The notes below the pieces were generated by a model, which was not told the origin of the DNA, did no database searches, and saw nothing but the letters and a program-made list of their open reading frames with translations. From JBCBSK01 sp965250105 (GTDB taxonomy: Bacteria; Pseudomonadota; Alphaproteobacteria; Rhizobiales; Tepidamorphaceae), in assembly GCA_965250105.1 (NCBI GenBank), contig OZ252290.1, forward strand, positions 2,232,001-2,296,000: 64,000 nucleotides of DNA, in the 5' to 3' direction. Position numbers and translations under genes: made by a program. This document shows, one piece after another, positions 41,822 to 49,978 of this stretch (positions are counted from its first letter, which is position 1; each line of letters opens with the position of its first letter).

Positions 41822-42073
41822 ATGGCCGTATCGGGTGTCGACCATATTCGGGCCGCCGATCTCGAGGCGCTGGATGCCGATCTGATCCGTCTGCATGGCT
41901 CGGGCGATGCCGGCGCGCTGTCACAGCTTCACGAACACGCCGCCGTGACGATGGACGAGCCCGGCGCGCGGCGCTTCCATCTCACCCATGCCTGGGTCTT
42001 CGCGCTGGAAAGTGGCGATCCGGCGCGCTCGGCGCTGCTCGAAGCCCGCCTGCGCGCCAGCGGCGGGCTCTAG
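41822..42073 (+). CDS. small conserved hypothetical protein
   Basis: An 83-residue soluble protein, probably helical. The segment FHLTHAWVFALESGDPARS followed by LLEARLRASG resembles short conserved alphaproteobacterial hypothetical proteins whose C-terminus reads (F)LTxAYVFALExGD and which often accompany oxygenase genes. It begins 20 bases after the Rieske oxygenase stop on the same strand and is likely co-transcribed. No catalytic residues are evident; function unknown. Confidence 0.65.
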   Translation: MAVSGVDHIRAADLEALDADLIRLHGSGDAGALSQLHEHAAVTMDEPGARRFHLTHAWVFALESGDPARSALLEARLRASGGL

Positions 42074-42129
42074 GCGGGCGGTTCCAAAACCGGACAAACC
42101 GGCGCCGGCGCGCTGTCGCCGGAAGGCCG

Positions 42130-44937
42130 CTACGAGCCGGCCGCGCCCGCCGGCGTCGGCAGCGGGCTCATCGCGCCAGCCGGGCTGTCGGTCTCGGCGA
42201 TGTCGGCATCCTTGCGGGCCGCGTCGCCGTCGGCCAGCGGGAGCGCGACGCGGAACACCGATCCATCATCCGACGTCGAGACGAGGGTCACGTCGCCGCC
42301 GAGCCGTTCCATGATCTGCTTGCAGATGGCGAGCCCGAGGCCGCTGCCGCCCCGATCGCCGTCGTCGCTACGCCAGCTGCGGCCGAACTTGGAGAACAGC
42401 CCTGCGCGCGCTTCCGGCGACACGCCCGGCCCGCTGTCCTCGACGGTGACCGACACCACACCGTCGGCCATGTCGACGCGGGCATGGACCGAGGACCGTG
42501 GTGGGTCCGCGAACTTGATCGCGTTCGACAGGAGATTGAGGAACACCTGTTTCAGCCGGTCCGGATCGGCCATGACGTGAGCGGGCCTCGTGCCCGCCGA
42601 CAGCGTCAGCCGCACCCCGCGACGTTCCGCCAGACCCGCCATGGCGTCGATCGCCTCGCGCATCAGCGCGCCGATATCGGTGCGCGCCAGGTGCCATTCG
42701 ACCCGGCCGCTTTCCATGGCGCTCAGATCGAGGATCTCGTCGAGCAGCCGGGTCAGCCGCTGGCTCTCGGCTTCGATGATGGCGATGAAGCGCCGGGCGC
42801 GGGTCGTGTCCAGCGTCTCGGCCTCGGACAGGAGTTCGGCGAACGACCGGATCGACGTCATCGGCGTGCGCAGTTCATGGCTGACCCGGCTGAGGAAATC
42901 GTCCTTCATCTGGTCGAGCCGCGTCAGGGTTTCATTGGCCTCCTGCAATTGCCGGGCGGCATGTTCGAGTTCGGCCGACTTCCTTTCGAGTTCCTGGCTG
43001 TGGCGGATCGCGGCGCGGGTTTCGTCGAGCAGCGCCATCACGGTATCGACGCTCAGCGGCTCGCCCTTGGCGATGCGCGAGACCATCAGCCGGGCCGAGG
43101 CGGCACCGATGCCGGACGCGAGCTGGCGTTCGACGCGGGTGATGAAATGGGCATCGGGCAGGGGGTCGCGGCCCGGCCGCCCCTGGTCGCTGGCCTGGCT
43201 CGCGAACAGAGCGCGGGTGCGCGCCCGGCCGAGCACGCGCTCGGCGACATAGGACAGATCCTCGATCCTGGCCGAGCGCGGCAGGACCGGCTCGCCGGTC
43301 GTCGCCGGGCGCCGGAACATGTCGACGAAGATCGCGCTCTGCAACTGGCCGATCGGCGTGACCCGGGTCGCGATGGAGACCAGGACATAGGCCAGCGTAT
43401 TGGCCAGAAGGCTCCAGAACACGGCATGGACCAGCGGGTCCCAGCCCGTGGCGCCAAGAAGGGCGGTCGGCTTGAGGGCCGCGATGCCGAACAGGCCCTC
43501 GTCGACCAGACGGCCGAAGCCGAGCCCGCTCGCCTCGAAGCTCGGCAGCAGCAGCGTATAGACCCAGACCGCGAAGCCGACCGAGAGGCCGGCCAGCGCT
43601 CCCTGGCGGTTGCCCGGCCGCCAGAACACCGCACCGATCAAGGCGGGCAGGAACTGGGCCACGCCGACGAAAGAGATCAGGCCGATGGAGGCCAGCGTGT
43701 CGGAGCCCGCGGCGGTGCGATAGTAGACATAGCCGAGCGCCAGAATGGCGACGATGCTGATGCGGCGCACGAGCAGGATGCCGCGCGACAGATCGCCCGG
43801 CATGAAGCGCGCGAGCCGCGTATTGAGGAGAAGCGGCACCGCGAGATGGTTAGAGATCATCGTCGACAGCGCGATCGACGAGACGATGACCATCGATGTC
43901 CCCGCCGACAGTCCGCCGATGAAGGCGAGCACCGCCAGTTCCTCATGGCCCAGAACGATCGGCACCCAGAGGACATAGAGGTCGGGATTGGCGGTCGCAG
44001 GTAGAAGCGCCAGGCCGGCGAGCGCGATCGGCACGACGAACAGGCTGATCAGGAGAAGATAGAGCGGGAACAGCCAGGCCGCCGTGAACAGATGCCCTTC
44101 GTCGCGGTTTTCCACCGCCGCGACCTGGAACTGGCGCGGCAGGCAGATGATCGCCGCGCCAGCGATGAAGGTGATGGTGATCCAGCGCGCGGTGCCGCCT
44201 TCCGGGAAGGCGGTCACCTGGTTGAGGGCGCTCTGCAGCGCGCCATGGTCGAAGTCGAGATCGCTGGTCGCCAGATAGAAGACGACGACCAGGCCGATGG
44301 TCATCAGCGCGAACAGCTTGACGATGGATTCGAACGCGATCGCCGCGACGACGCCGGGATGGCTTTCGTCCGAGGTCAGCCGGCGGGTGCCGAACAGGAT
44401 GACGAAGACGGCCATGATGGCCGCGACCCAGAAGCCGGTATCCGACAACAGGCCATAGCCCTGCCGGTCGATGACGAAGTCGCTGTCGGCATAGGCCAGC
44501 GCGTCGAAGCTCGTCGCGACGGCCTTCATCTGCAGCGCGATATACGGCGTGATCGCGGTGATCGCCATCACGGTCACGATGGCCGAGACGGCGCCGCTCT
44601 TGCCGTAGCGCGCCGACAGGAAGTCGGCGATCGAGGTGATCTGCTGGTCGCGGCAGATGCGCACGATCTTGCGCAGGAACAGCCACCAGCCGAGGAAGAT
44701 GATGGTGGGGCCGAGATAGATCGTGAGGAATTCGAGCCCGTTGCGCACCGCCGAGCCGACCGCGCCATAGAAGGTCCAGGCGGTGCAGTAGACGGCCAGC
44801 GACAGGGTGTAGACGATCGGCGAGGAGATGAAGCCGTCACGGCCGCGCTGGGCGGCCCGGTCGCTGACATAGGCGATGACGAACAGCCCGGCCAGATAGG
44901 CGGCCCCGATCGGCAACGCGATCGCGGGCGTCAGCAC
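42130..44937 (-). CDS. SLC5 transporter-histidine kinase hybrid (CbrA/CrbS type)
   Basis: A 935-residue membrane sensor. Residues 1 to about 530 are a sodium:solute symporter-like domain with about 13 helices (VYTLSLAVYCTAWTFYGAVG, SIADFLSARYGKSG). A STAC-like linker and a coiled coil (LERKSAELEHAARQLQEA) follow, then the kinase: phospho-acceptor His in RVSHELRTPMTS, N-box NLLSNAIKFAD, and G boxes DSGPGVS and GGSGLGLAI. There is no PAS domain visible. GTG 44937 is chosen because it lies four bases after the upstream stop, with GGAG before it; the ATG further up would overlap that gene by 68 bases. The partner response regulator is in the same operon. Confidence 0.87.
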   Translation of the reverse strand: MLTPAIALPIGAAYLAGLFVIAYVSDRAAQRGRDGFISSPIVYTLSLAVYCTAWTFYGAVGSAVRNGLEFLTIYLGPTIIFLGWWLFLRKIVRICRDQQITSIADFLSARYGKSGAVSAIVTVMAITAITPYIALQMKAVATSFDALAYADSDFVIDRQGYGLLSDTGFWVAAIMAVFVILFGTRRLTSDESHPGVVAAIAFESIVKLFALMTIGLVVVFYLATSDLDFDHGALQSALNQVTAFPEGGTARWITITFIAGAAIICLPRQFQVAAVENRDEGHLFTAAWLFPLYLLLISLFVVPIALAGLALLPATANPDLYVLWVPIVLGHEELAVLAFIGGLSAGTSMVIVSSIALSTMISNHLAVPLLLNTRLARFMPGDLSRGILLVRRISIVAILALGYVYYRTAAGSDTLASIGLISFVGVAQFLPALIGAVFWRPGNRQGALAGLSVGFAVWVYTLLLPSFEASGLGFGRLVDEGLFGIAALKPTALLGATGWDPLVHAVFWSLLANTLAYVLVSIATRVTPIGQLQSAIFVDMFRRPATTGEPVLPRSARIEDLSYVAERVLGRARTRALFASQASDQGRPGRDPLPDAHFITRVERQLASGIGAASARLMVSRIAKGEPLSVDTVMALLDETRAAIRHSQELERKSAELEHAARQLQEANETLTRLDQMKDDFLSRVSHELRTPMTSIRSFAELLSEAETLDTTRARRFIAIIEAESQRLTRLLDEILDLSAMESGRVEWHLARTDIGALMREAIDAMAGLAERRGVRLTLSAGTRPAHVMADPDRLKQVFLNLLSNAIKFADPPRSSVHARVDMADGVVSVTVEDSGPGVSPEARAGLFSKFGRSWRSDDGDRGGSGLGLAICKQIMERLGGDVTLVSTSDDGSVFRVALPLADGDAARKDADIAETDSPAGAMSPLPTPAGAAGS

Positions 44938-44941
44938 CGTG

Positions 44942-45178
44942 TCACTCCGGGCCGCCGCCCGGACCGATGCCGCGTCCGAGACGGCGGGCCAGAACGGCGG
45001 TGATGACAATGGCGCAGGCCCAGACCGCGAAGATGTAGAGCGGCAGGATAGGGATGCCGAAGACCGTCGCCGCGCCGTCGAGATTGGTCACCAGCGGCGG
45101 CAGGAACATGACGCCCGTGGCGACCGGCACGATCCACAGAAGCTCGCGCCAGGCCGGCGCGTCGGCCGGTTCATGCAT
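44942..45178 (-). CDS. small two-helix membrane protein
   Basis: A 78-residue protein with two hydrophobic segments (ELLWIVPVATGVMFLPPLV and ILPLYIFAVWACAIVITAVL) and a basic/Gly tail. It begins inside the end of the response regulator gene (8-base overlap) and ends four bases before the kinase GTG. Small proteins with this layout commonly precede SLC5-type transporters and may be accessory subunits. The family was not recognised with certainty. Confidence 0.8.
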   Translation of the reverse strand: MHEPADAPAWRELLWIVPVATGVMFLPPLVTNLDGAATVFGIPILPLYIFAVWACAIVITAVLARRLGRGIGPGGGPE

Positions 45179-45566
45179 GGCGCGCGGCCGCCGGGGCGGG
45201 CGGCGTCATCAGGCCGGCGATGCGCCCGAGCAGATCCTTGTTCGAGAACGGCTTGGTGACGAATTCATTGGCCCCCAGCGACAGCATGCGCTTGCGGTCG
45301 GCGTCCTGCCCCTTCGCGGTCAGCACCAGGACCGGCAGCTTCTCGCTCGACGGCGCTGCGCGCAGCCGGCTCAGCACCTCGAACCCGTCCTTGCCGGGGA
45401 TCATGGTGTCGAGGATCAGCAGATCCGGCGGCGCCGTGGTGACATCGCGCAGGGCGGTGTCCCCGTCGATCGCCGAGCGCACGCCATAGCCTTCGCGCTC
45501 GAGCAGGAATGTCAGTGATTCGAGGATGAATGGTTCATCCTCGGCGATGAGGATCGTGCCGCGCAT
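45171..45566 (-). CDS. single-domain response regulator
   Basis: A 131-residue CheY-like receiver without an output domain. It has the acidic pair in IAEDEPFILES, the phospho-acceptor Asp in LLILDTMIPGKDG, Thr in VLVLTAKGQ and Lys in FVTKPFSN. RBS GAGGAGAAGG precedes ATG 45566. It lies upstream of the small membrane protein and the SLC5-kinase and is presumably phosphorylated by that kinase. Lack of a DNA-binding domain means the output must pass through another protein, unlike the LuxR-type CrbR. Confidence 0.92.
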   Translation of the reverse strand: MRGTILIAEDEPFILESLTFLLEREGYGVRSAIDGDTALRDVTTAPPDLLILDTMIPGKDGFEVLSRLRAAPSSEKLPVLVLTAKGQDADRKRMLSLGANEFVTKPFSNKDLLGRIAGLMTPPAPAAARHA

Positions 45567-45633
45567 GATCCTTCTCCTCGGTTGTCCCTCGTTTGTTTGC
45601 ATCCCGGTGGTTGCCGGGTCGGGTCTCTGCCCG

Positions 45634-47226
45634 TTACTTGAAGTGTCTCACAGAGCCGTCGTCGTTCAAAGCCTCTTCCTGCGCCGGCGGCAGAATGGGC
45701 GGAAAGGCGCGCTGCGCGCAGCCCATGCGCCGGCATGAGCGGCATTCCCAGCCGACCGCCGAGACCAGGCTGTCCTGGCCGGGCAGGAATGGGTCGGCAT
45801 GGACGATGCGGGGCGCGAAATGGGCCTCGCAGGCGATCATGACGGCGAAGCGCGTGCGCTGGTCGCGGCTCGACGCGCGCCCCTTCTCGACCTGGCGGGC
45901 GAGAAACATATAACGGCTGCCATCGGGCATCTCGGCGAGCTGGGTCAGCAACTGGCCGGGCTGGGCGAGCGCGCCATAGATCGCCCAGAGCGGGCAGGCG
46001 CCGCCATATTGCGGCATCGGAATGCCTGGCAGGCTGAAGCGCTTGGAACTGTTGCCGGCGGGATCGGATCTGAGAAAGGCGAAGGGAATGCCTTCCGCGC
46101 CCGGACGCCGCAAGGTCACCAGCCGATGCGCGACCTGCTCGAAACTCGCGCCGAAGCGCGCCTGGAGATGGTCGAGATCGTAGCGGCTGTCCTCGGCCGC
46201 GCCATGGAACCGGCCATAAGGGAACAGGATTGCGCCGGCGCCATAGCGCGCCAGCGCCGTGCGGGCGCGGGCGCCGGCCGCTTCGGTCGAGAAATCCGTC
46301 CCCCGCAGGACCGCCTCGATCGGCTCGGCGAGATCGCGCAGCGCGAGTTCGCGCGCCAGCAGAAAGCGGATCGTCTCTTCCGGCGCGCCGGCGGGCAGCT
46401 CGATCCGGTCCTGCCTGTCGCCCGGCAGGTCGGCCGATGCGCCAGCACCGTTGGCGCGCGTGATCGTGATCTGGTGGCGGCTGTCGAGCCGTGCCGCCAG
46501 CGCGGCGTTCAGCCCGAGACCGTGTTCGGGCATGTCGCGCGTCAGCGCCTCCGCCTCGTCCTCGATGCCGGCGAAGAAATTGCCGTGATCGATGATGAAA
46601 TCCTCGACCTCGCGGATTGGCGAGGCGGAGGTGAGGGTATCGTCGGAGCGGGCCAGCATGTCGATCATGGCGCGCGCGCTGGCGCTCAGCCCGTCGCTGG
46701 CCGCGACGATGATGTCGACGAAGCGCTTCTGATCGTCGGGATCGAGGGTGGGATATTGCGCCAGGATCTCGGCCGAGGAGCGGATCGAGGTAATGTCGGT
46801 CAGTGTCTGGTGGCTGATCGACATGAGCGCCGGGTCGCGGTTCATCCGGTCGGCCAGCGTCATCGCGGTGTCGGTGGCTTCCTGCAAGGCCCGGTGCAGG
46901 TCGATGAAGGCGCGCGCCCAGTCCGGTCGGCGGCTGGCGAGATCGACCGCCGGCGTGCCGATCAGCTTTTCGAGGCCGAGATCGCGGGTCACCTCGCCGA
47001 GCTGGTCGGCGAGGCGGGCGTCGCGCGTGCCGCTCAGATGGTCGAGATCGAGATCGAGCGCCTCGGCGGCGCGCTTCAGCAGCGCGCCGGCGATCATCCG
47101 CCGATTGTTCTCGATCAGGCTGAGATAGGCCGTCGAGATCGACAGCGACCGGGCGAGCGTCTTCTGCGACAGGCCGAGGCGCTGGCGCTGCTCGCGAATT
47201 CTGTGGCCGACGGGGATGCGCTGCAC
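45634..47226 (-). CDS. ScfR/RamB-type XRE regulator of short-chain acyl metabolism
   Basis: A 530-residue regulator. An N-terminal XRE helix-turn-helix (residues 1-65; LGLSQKTLARSLSISTAYLS) is followed by a long sensory region with an IrrE/DUF2083-like domain, ending in a Cys-rich tail ECRSCRRMGCAQRAFPPI. This is the ScfR/RamB family that responds to acetyl- or propionyl-CoA status. GTG 47226 is the start, 12 bases after AAGGAG. A perfect palindrome sits just before that ribosome site, implying autoregulation. It precedes the response regulator gene by 67 bases on the same strand. Confidence 0.88.
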   Translation of the reverse strand: MQRIPVGHRIREQRQRLGLSQKTLARSLSISTAYLSLIENNRRMIAGALLKRAAEALDLDLDHLSGTRDARLADQLGEVTRDLGLEKLIGTPAVDLASRRPDWARAFIDLHRALQEATDTAMTLADRMNRDPALMSISHQTLTDITSIRSSAEILAQYPTLDPDDQKRFVDIIVAASDGLSASARAMIDMLARSDDTLTSASPIREVEDFIIDHGNFFAGIEDEAEALTRDMPEHGLGLNAALAARLDSRHQITITRANGAGASADLPGDRQDRIELPAGAPEETIRFLLARELALRDLAEPIEAVLRGTDFSTEAAGARARTALARYGAGAILFPYGRFHGAAEDSRYDLDHLQARFGASFEQVAHRLVTLRRPGAEGIPFAFLRSDPAGNSSKRFSLPGIPMPQYGGACPLWAIYGALAQPGQLLTQLAEMPDGSRYMFLARQVEKGRASSRDQRTRFAVMIACEAHFAPRIVHADPFLPGQDSLVSAVGWECRSCRRMGCAQRAFPPILPPAQEEALNDDGSVRHFK

Positions 47227-47242
47227 GGCGGGTGGCGCTCCT

Positions 47243-47290
47243 TGTAAATTCTTTACAGGCGAACTGTAACGCTGCGCCGATCTTTACACA
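47243..47290. promoter_or_regulatory. ScfR-type operator and half-sites
   Basis: TGTAAATTCTTTACA (47243-47257) is a perfect palindrome with arms TGTAAA/TTTACA. Two further half-site-like elements, TGTAA at 47265 and TTTACA at 47283, follow in the divergent gap. The palindrome abuts the ribosome site of the regulator and is about 150 bases from the binding-protein gene on the other strand. Confidence 0.75.
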
Positions 47291-47404
47291 ATCGTGATCC
47301 CGGCGAGCGGATCGCTTGCTTGCCGTGGAAACCTGTCTAGTTTGGCTCGCCAAAAAGAAGAACAGTCAGGAACGGCTCCCGCTTACCGGTCAAGGAGGAA
47401 CCCC

Positions 47405-48769
47405 ATGAAGTTTACACGTAAGAGCCCCTCGCGCCGCACGCTCCTCAAGGGTGGTGCTGCCTTTGCGGGGGCCGCGCTCGCGGCGCCGCATTTCTATGTC
47501 AAGAATGCCTGGGCCGAAGAATGCGGCGCGCTGCCGAACTATCCGGTCGAGGGTCCCGAGGTCGTGTTCGGCTTCAACGTGCCCAAGACCGGTGCCTATG
47601 CCGACGAAGGCGCCGACGAGTTGCGCGCCCAGGAACTCGCCGTCGAGCACATCAACAATGGCGGCGGCATCCTGAACACGCTGCAGCCGTTGAGCCTGAC
47701 CGGCCAGGGCATTCTCGGCAAGAAGGTCACCTATGTGTCGGGCGACGACCAGACCAATCCGGACGCCACCCGCCAGTCGGCGCGCCGCATGATCGAGCGC
47801 GACGGCGTCATCATGTTCAATGGCGGTTCGTCCTCGGCCACCGCGGTCGCCTCGCAATATCTCGCCCAGGAACTCGGCGTCGTGTTCATGAACGGGCTGA
47901 CGCATGCCAATGAGACGACCGGCAAGGACCGGCGTCGCTATGGCTTCCGCCAGTTCTTCAACAGCTACATGACCGGCCTCGCGCTCGGTCCCGTGCTGGC
48001 CGAGAACTACGGCACCGACCGCGCCGCCTTCCATCTCATCGCCGACTACAACTGGGGCCATTCGACCTCGGGCGCGATGAAGGATGCCACCGAACAGCAG
48101 GGCTGGAGCACGATCAACCGGATCTCGACGCCGCTCGGCGCGACCGATTATTCGCAGTTCCTCACCGCCTTCCTGAATTCCGATGCCGACGTCCTGGTGC
48201 TCAACCACTACGGCAACGACATGGTCAATTCGGTGACCCAGGCGGTGCAGTTCGGCGTGCGCGACATGCAGAAGAACGGCCGCAATGTCGAACTCGTCGT
48301 GCCGCTCTATTCGCGCCTGATGGCGCAGGGCGCGGGCGACAATATCGAGGGCGTGTTCGGCACCACGAACTGGAACTGGTCGCTTGACAATCCGGGCGCC
48401 AAGGCCTTCGTCGACAGCTTCACCGAGAAATACGGCTTCCCGCCGAGCCAGGCCGCGCACACCTGCTACGTCCAGGTCATCCTCTATGCGGATGCCTGCG
48501 AGCGGGCCGGCACCTTCTACGCGCCGGAAGTCATCCGCGCGCTCGAAGACCATGAATATGAAGGTGATGGCTACAACTCGCCGAGCCTCTATCGCGGCGG
48601 TGACCACCAGTCCTTCCATGACGTGTTCCTGGTGCGCGGCAAGGCGGCGTCCGAGCGGACCTCCGAATTCGACCTTCTGGAGATCGTCTCCGAAGTGCCG
48701 CGGGCCACGGTCGAATATCCGCTCGACACGTTCGAAGGTGAGCTCGGCCCGTACTGCCCGGTGGCTTGA
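47405..48769 (+). CDS. branched-chain/amide-type ABC transporter substrate-binding protein
   Basis: A 454-residue family 6 periplasmic binding protein with a twin-arginine-like signal (Arg10-Arg11 in SRRTLLKGG, hydrophobic stretch, cleavage near NAWAEE). The mature part shows the type I fold: FGFNVPKTGAYADEGADELR, VTYVSGDDQTNPDATRQSARR, FNGGSSSATAVAS. The strong RBS AAGGAGGA precedes the ATG. It serves the permeases and ATPases encoded downstream. The ligand could be an amino acid, urea, amide or aromatic acid; sequence alone does not decide. Confidence 0.9.
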   Translation: MKFTRKSPSRRTLLKGGAAFAGAALAAPHFYVKNAWAEECGALPNYPVEGPEVVFGFNVPKTGAYADEGADELRAQELAVEHINNGGGILNTLQPLSLTGQGILGKKVTYVSGDDQTNPDATRQSARRMIERDGVIMFNGGSSSATAVASQYLAQELGVVFMNGLTHANETTGKDRRRYGFRQFFNSYMTGLALGPVLAENYGTDRAAFHLIADYNWGHSTSGAMKDATEQQGWSTINRISTPLGATDYSQFLTAFLNSDADVLVLNHYGNDMVNSVTQAVQFGVRDMQKNGRNVELVVPLYSRLMAQGAGDNIEGVFGTTNWNWSLDNPGAKAFVDSFTEKYGFPPSQAAHTCYVQVILYADACERAGTFYAPEVIRALEDHEYEGDGYNSPSLYRGGDHQSFHDVFLVRGKAASERTSEFDLLEIVSEVPRATVEYPLDTFEGELGPYCPVA

Positions 48770-48784
48770 CCGGACGGGCCGGGA

Positions 48785-48890
48785 CGGACCGGGGGCTGTC
48801 TCCCGGTCCGGCTCGACAGGGCCCGGGGGGCGTGACCAGGGAGGCCTGATCCGCCCCCGCGGGCCGTGCCGGCGCCGACAGCGCCGGCAC
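48785..48890 (+). other. two strong hairpins between binding-protein and permease genes
   Basis: CGGACCGGG (48785-48793) pairs with CCCGGTCCG (48802-48810), and GTGCCGGCGC (48866-48875) pairs perfectly with GCGCCGGCAC (48881-48890). Neither has a T-run. Such hairpins after binding-protein genes typically protect the upstream message and lower read-through to the permeases. The rest of this 264-base gap shows no gene. Confidence 0.6.
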
Positions 48891-49033
48891 ATGACGGGTC
48901 CAGGACGTTCGGAACGGGGCGACCTGATCCGCACAACGGGCATTCGGCGCCGGACCGGGCCGACGCCGATGCCAGGCGCCCGATCTCGGGCGCTCTCTCG
49001 GGCGTCAGCGCCCAATCGCCGGCGGAGCGACGT

Positions 49034-49978
49034 ATGGATATCAATGCGATCTTTCTTCAGCTGATCACCGGGTTGCAGCTCGGCGCGATCTACGCGCTCA
49101 TCGCCCTCGGTCTGACGCTGATCTTCGGCACGCTCGGCGTGGTCAACTTCGCCCATGGCGCGCTCTATGTGATCGCCATTTATGCCGCGGTGACGATCGC
49201 CGCCAATGCCGGCTTCGCCGTCGCCATCATCGCGGTTCCGCTCATTCTGTTCATCGTCGGCGTCATCTTCGAACGCGGCCTGATACGCCATTTCTACGAC
49301 CGGCCGCATACCGACCAGATCCTCGTCACCTTCGGCCTCGCCATCGTGGTCGAGGAGCTCATGAAATGGATCTTCGGCGCCAACAACATCCCCTTCGTAT
49401 TGCCGTCCTGGGGTGATGGGCTGTTCGTCTTCTATTCGGCGCTCGACGCCATCCCGCCGGTGCCGGTCTTCCAGGATGCGCCGAAGCTCTGGGTGCCGTT
49501 CATCGACGGCTTCGTCACCTATCAATATTGGCGCATCATCCTGATCGTCGTGGCGCTGGTCACCGTCGGTGCGCTGTTCGCGCTGCTGCAGTTCACCCGC
49601 TTCGGCCTCGTCGTCCGCGCCGGCATGCGCGATCCCGAGATGCTGCGTTTTCTCGGCATCAACATTACCCAGAAGTTCGCCATCGTGGTTGGCCTTGGGG
49701 CCGCCATCGCCGGGATCGCCGGGGTGTTCGGCGGCCCGATCACCCAGGTCACGCCGGGCGTCGGCATGGCGCTTCTGGTGCCGTCCTTTCTCGTCGTCGT
49801 CATCGGCGGCATGGGGTCTCTGACCGGGGCGCTGGTCGCCGCGCTGATCATCGGCATGGCGCTCAGCTTCTCCGCCGAGACGGCCAGCCTGCAGCAGATC
49901 GTCGTCTATCTGATCGCGGTGGTCGTCCTCCTTGTCCGTCCGCGCGGGCTGTTCGGGAAGAAGGGAGTGTTTGAATGA
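49034..49978 (+). CDS. ABC transporter permease, LivH type
   Basis: A 314-residue inner-membrane permease. It has LITGLQLGAIYALIALGLTL at the N-terminus, the LivH motif FGTLGVVNFAHGALYVI, and the cytoplasmic docking loop RAGMRDPEMLRFLGINITQ. About eight hydrophobic segments are visible. It starts at ATG 49034 after a GGAG site; upstream frame is hairpin sequence. It overlaps the LivM-type gene by four bases. Confidence 0.92.
   Translation: MDINAIFLQLITGLQLGAIYALIALGLTLIFGTLGVVNFAHGALYVIAIYAAVTIAANAGFAVAIIAVPLILFIVGVIFERGLIRHFYDRPHTDQILVTFGLAIVVEELMKWIFGANNIPFVLPSWGDGLFVFYSALDAIPPVPVFQDAPKLWVPFIDGFVTYQYWRIILIVVALVTVGALFALLQFTRFGLVVRAGMRDPEMLRFLGINITQKFAIVVGLGAAIAGIAGVFGGPITQVTPGVGMALLVPSFLVVVIGGMGSLTGALVAALIIGMALSFSAETASLQQIVVYLIAVVVLLVRPRGLFGKKGVFE

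Noticed and set aside
45512..47353. A 613-codon minus-strand frame overlapping the ScfR-type gene in another frame
   Set aside because: The translation is Arg-rich and repetitive with no motifs; the ScfR-type frame has a helix-turn-helix, a ribosome site and a Cys-rich family tail.
47390..49525. A 711-codon minus-strand frame across the binding protein and LivH-type permease
   Set aside because: Shadow composition; the opposite strand encodes clear transporter subunits with good ribosome sites.
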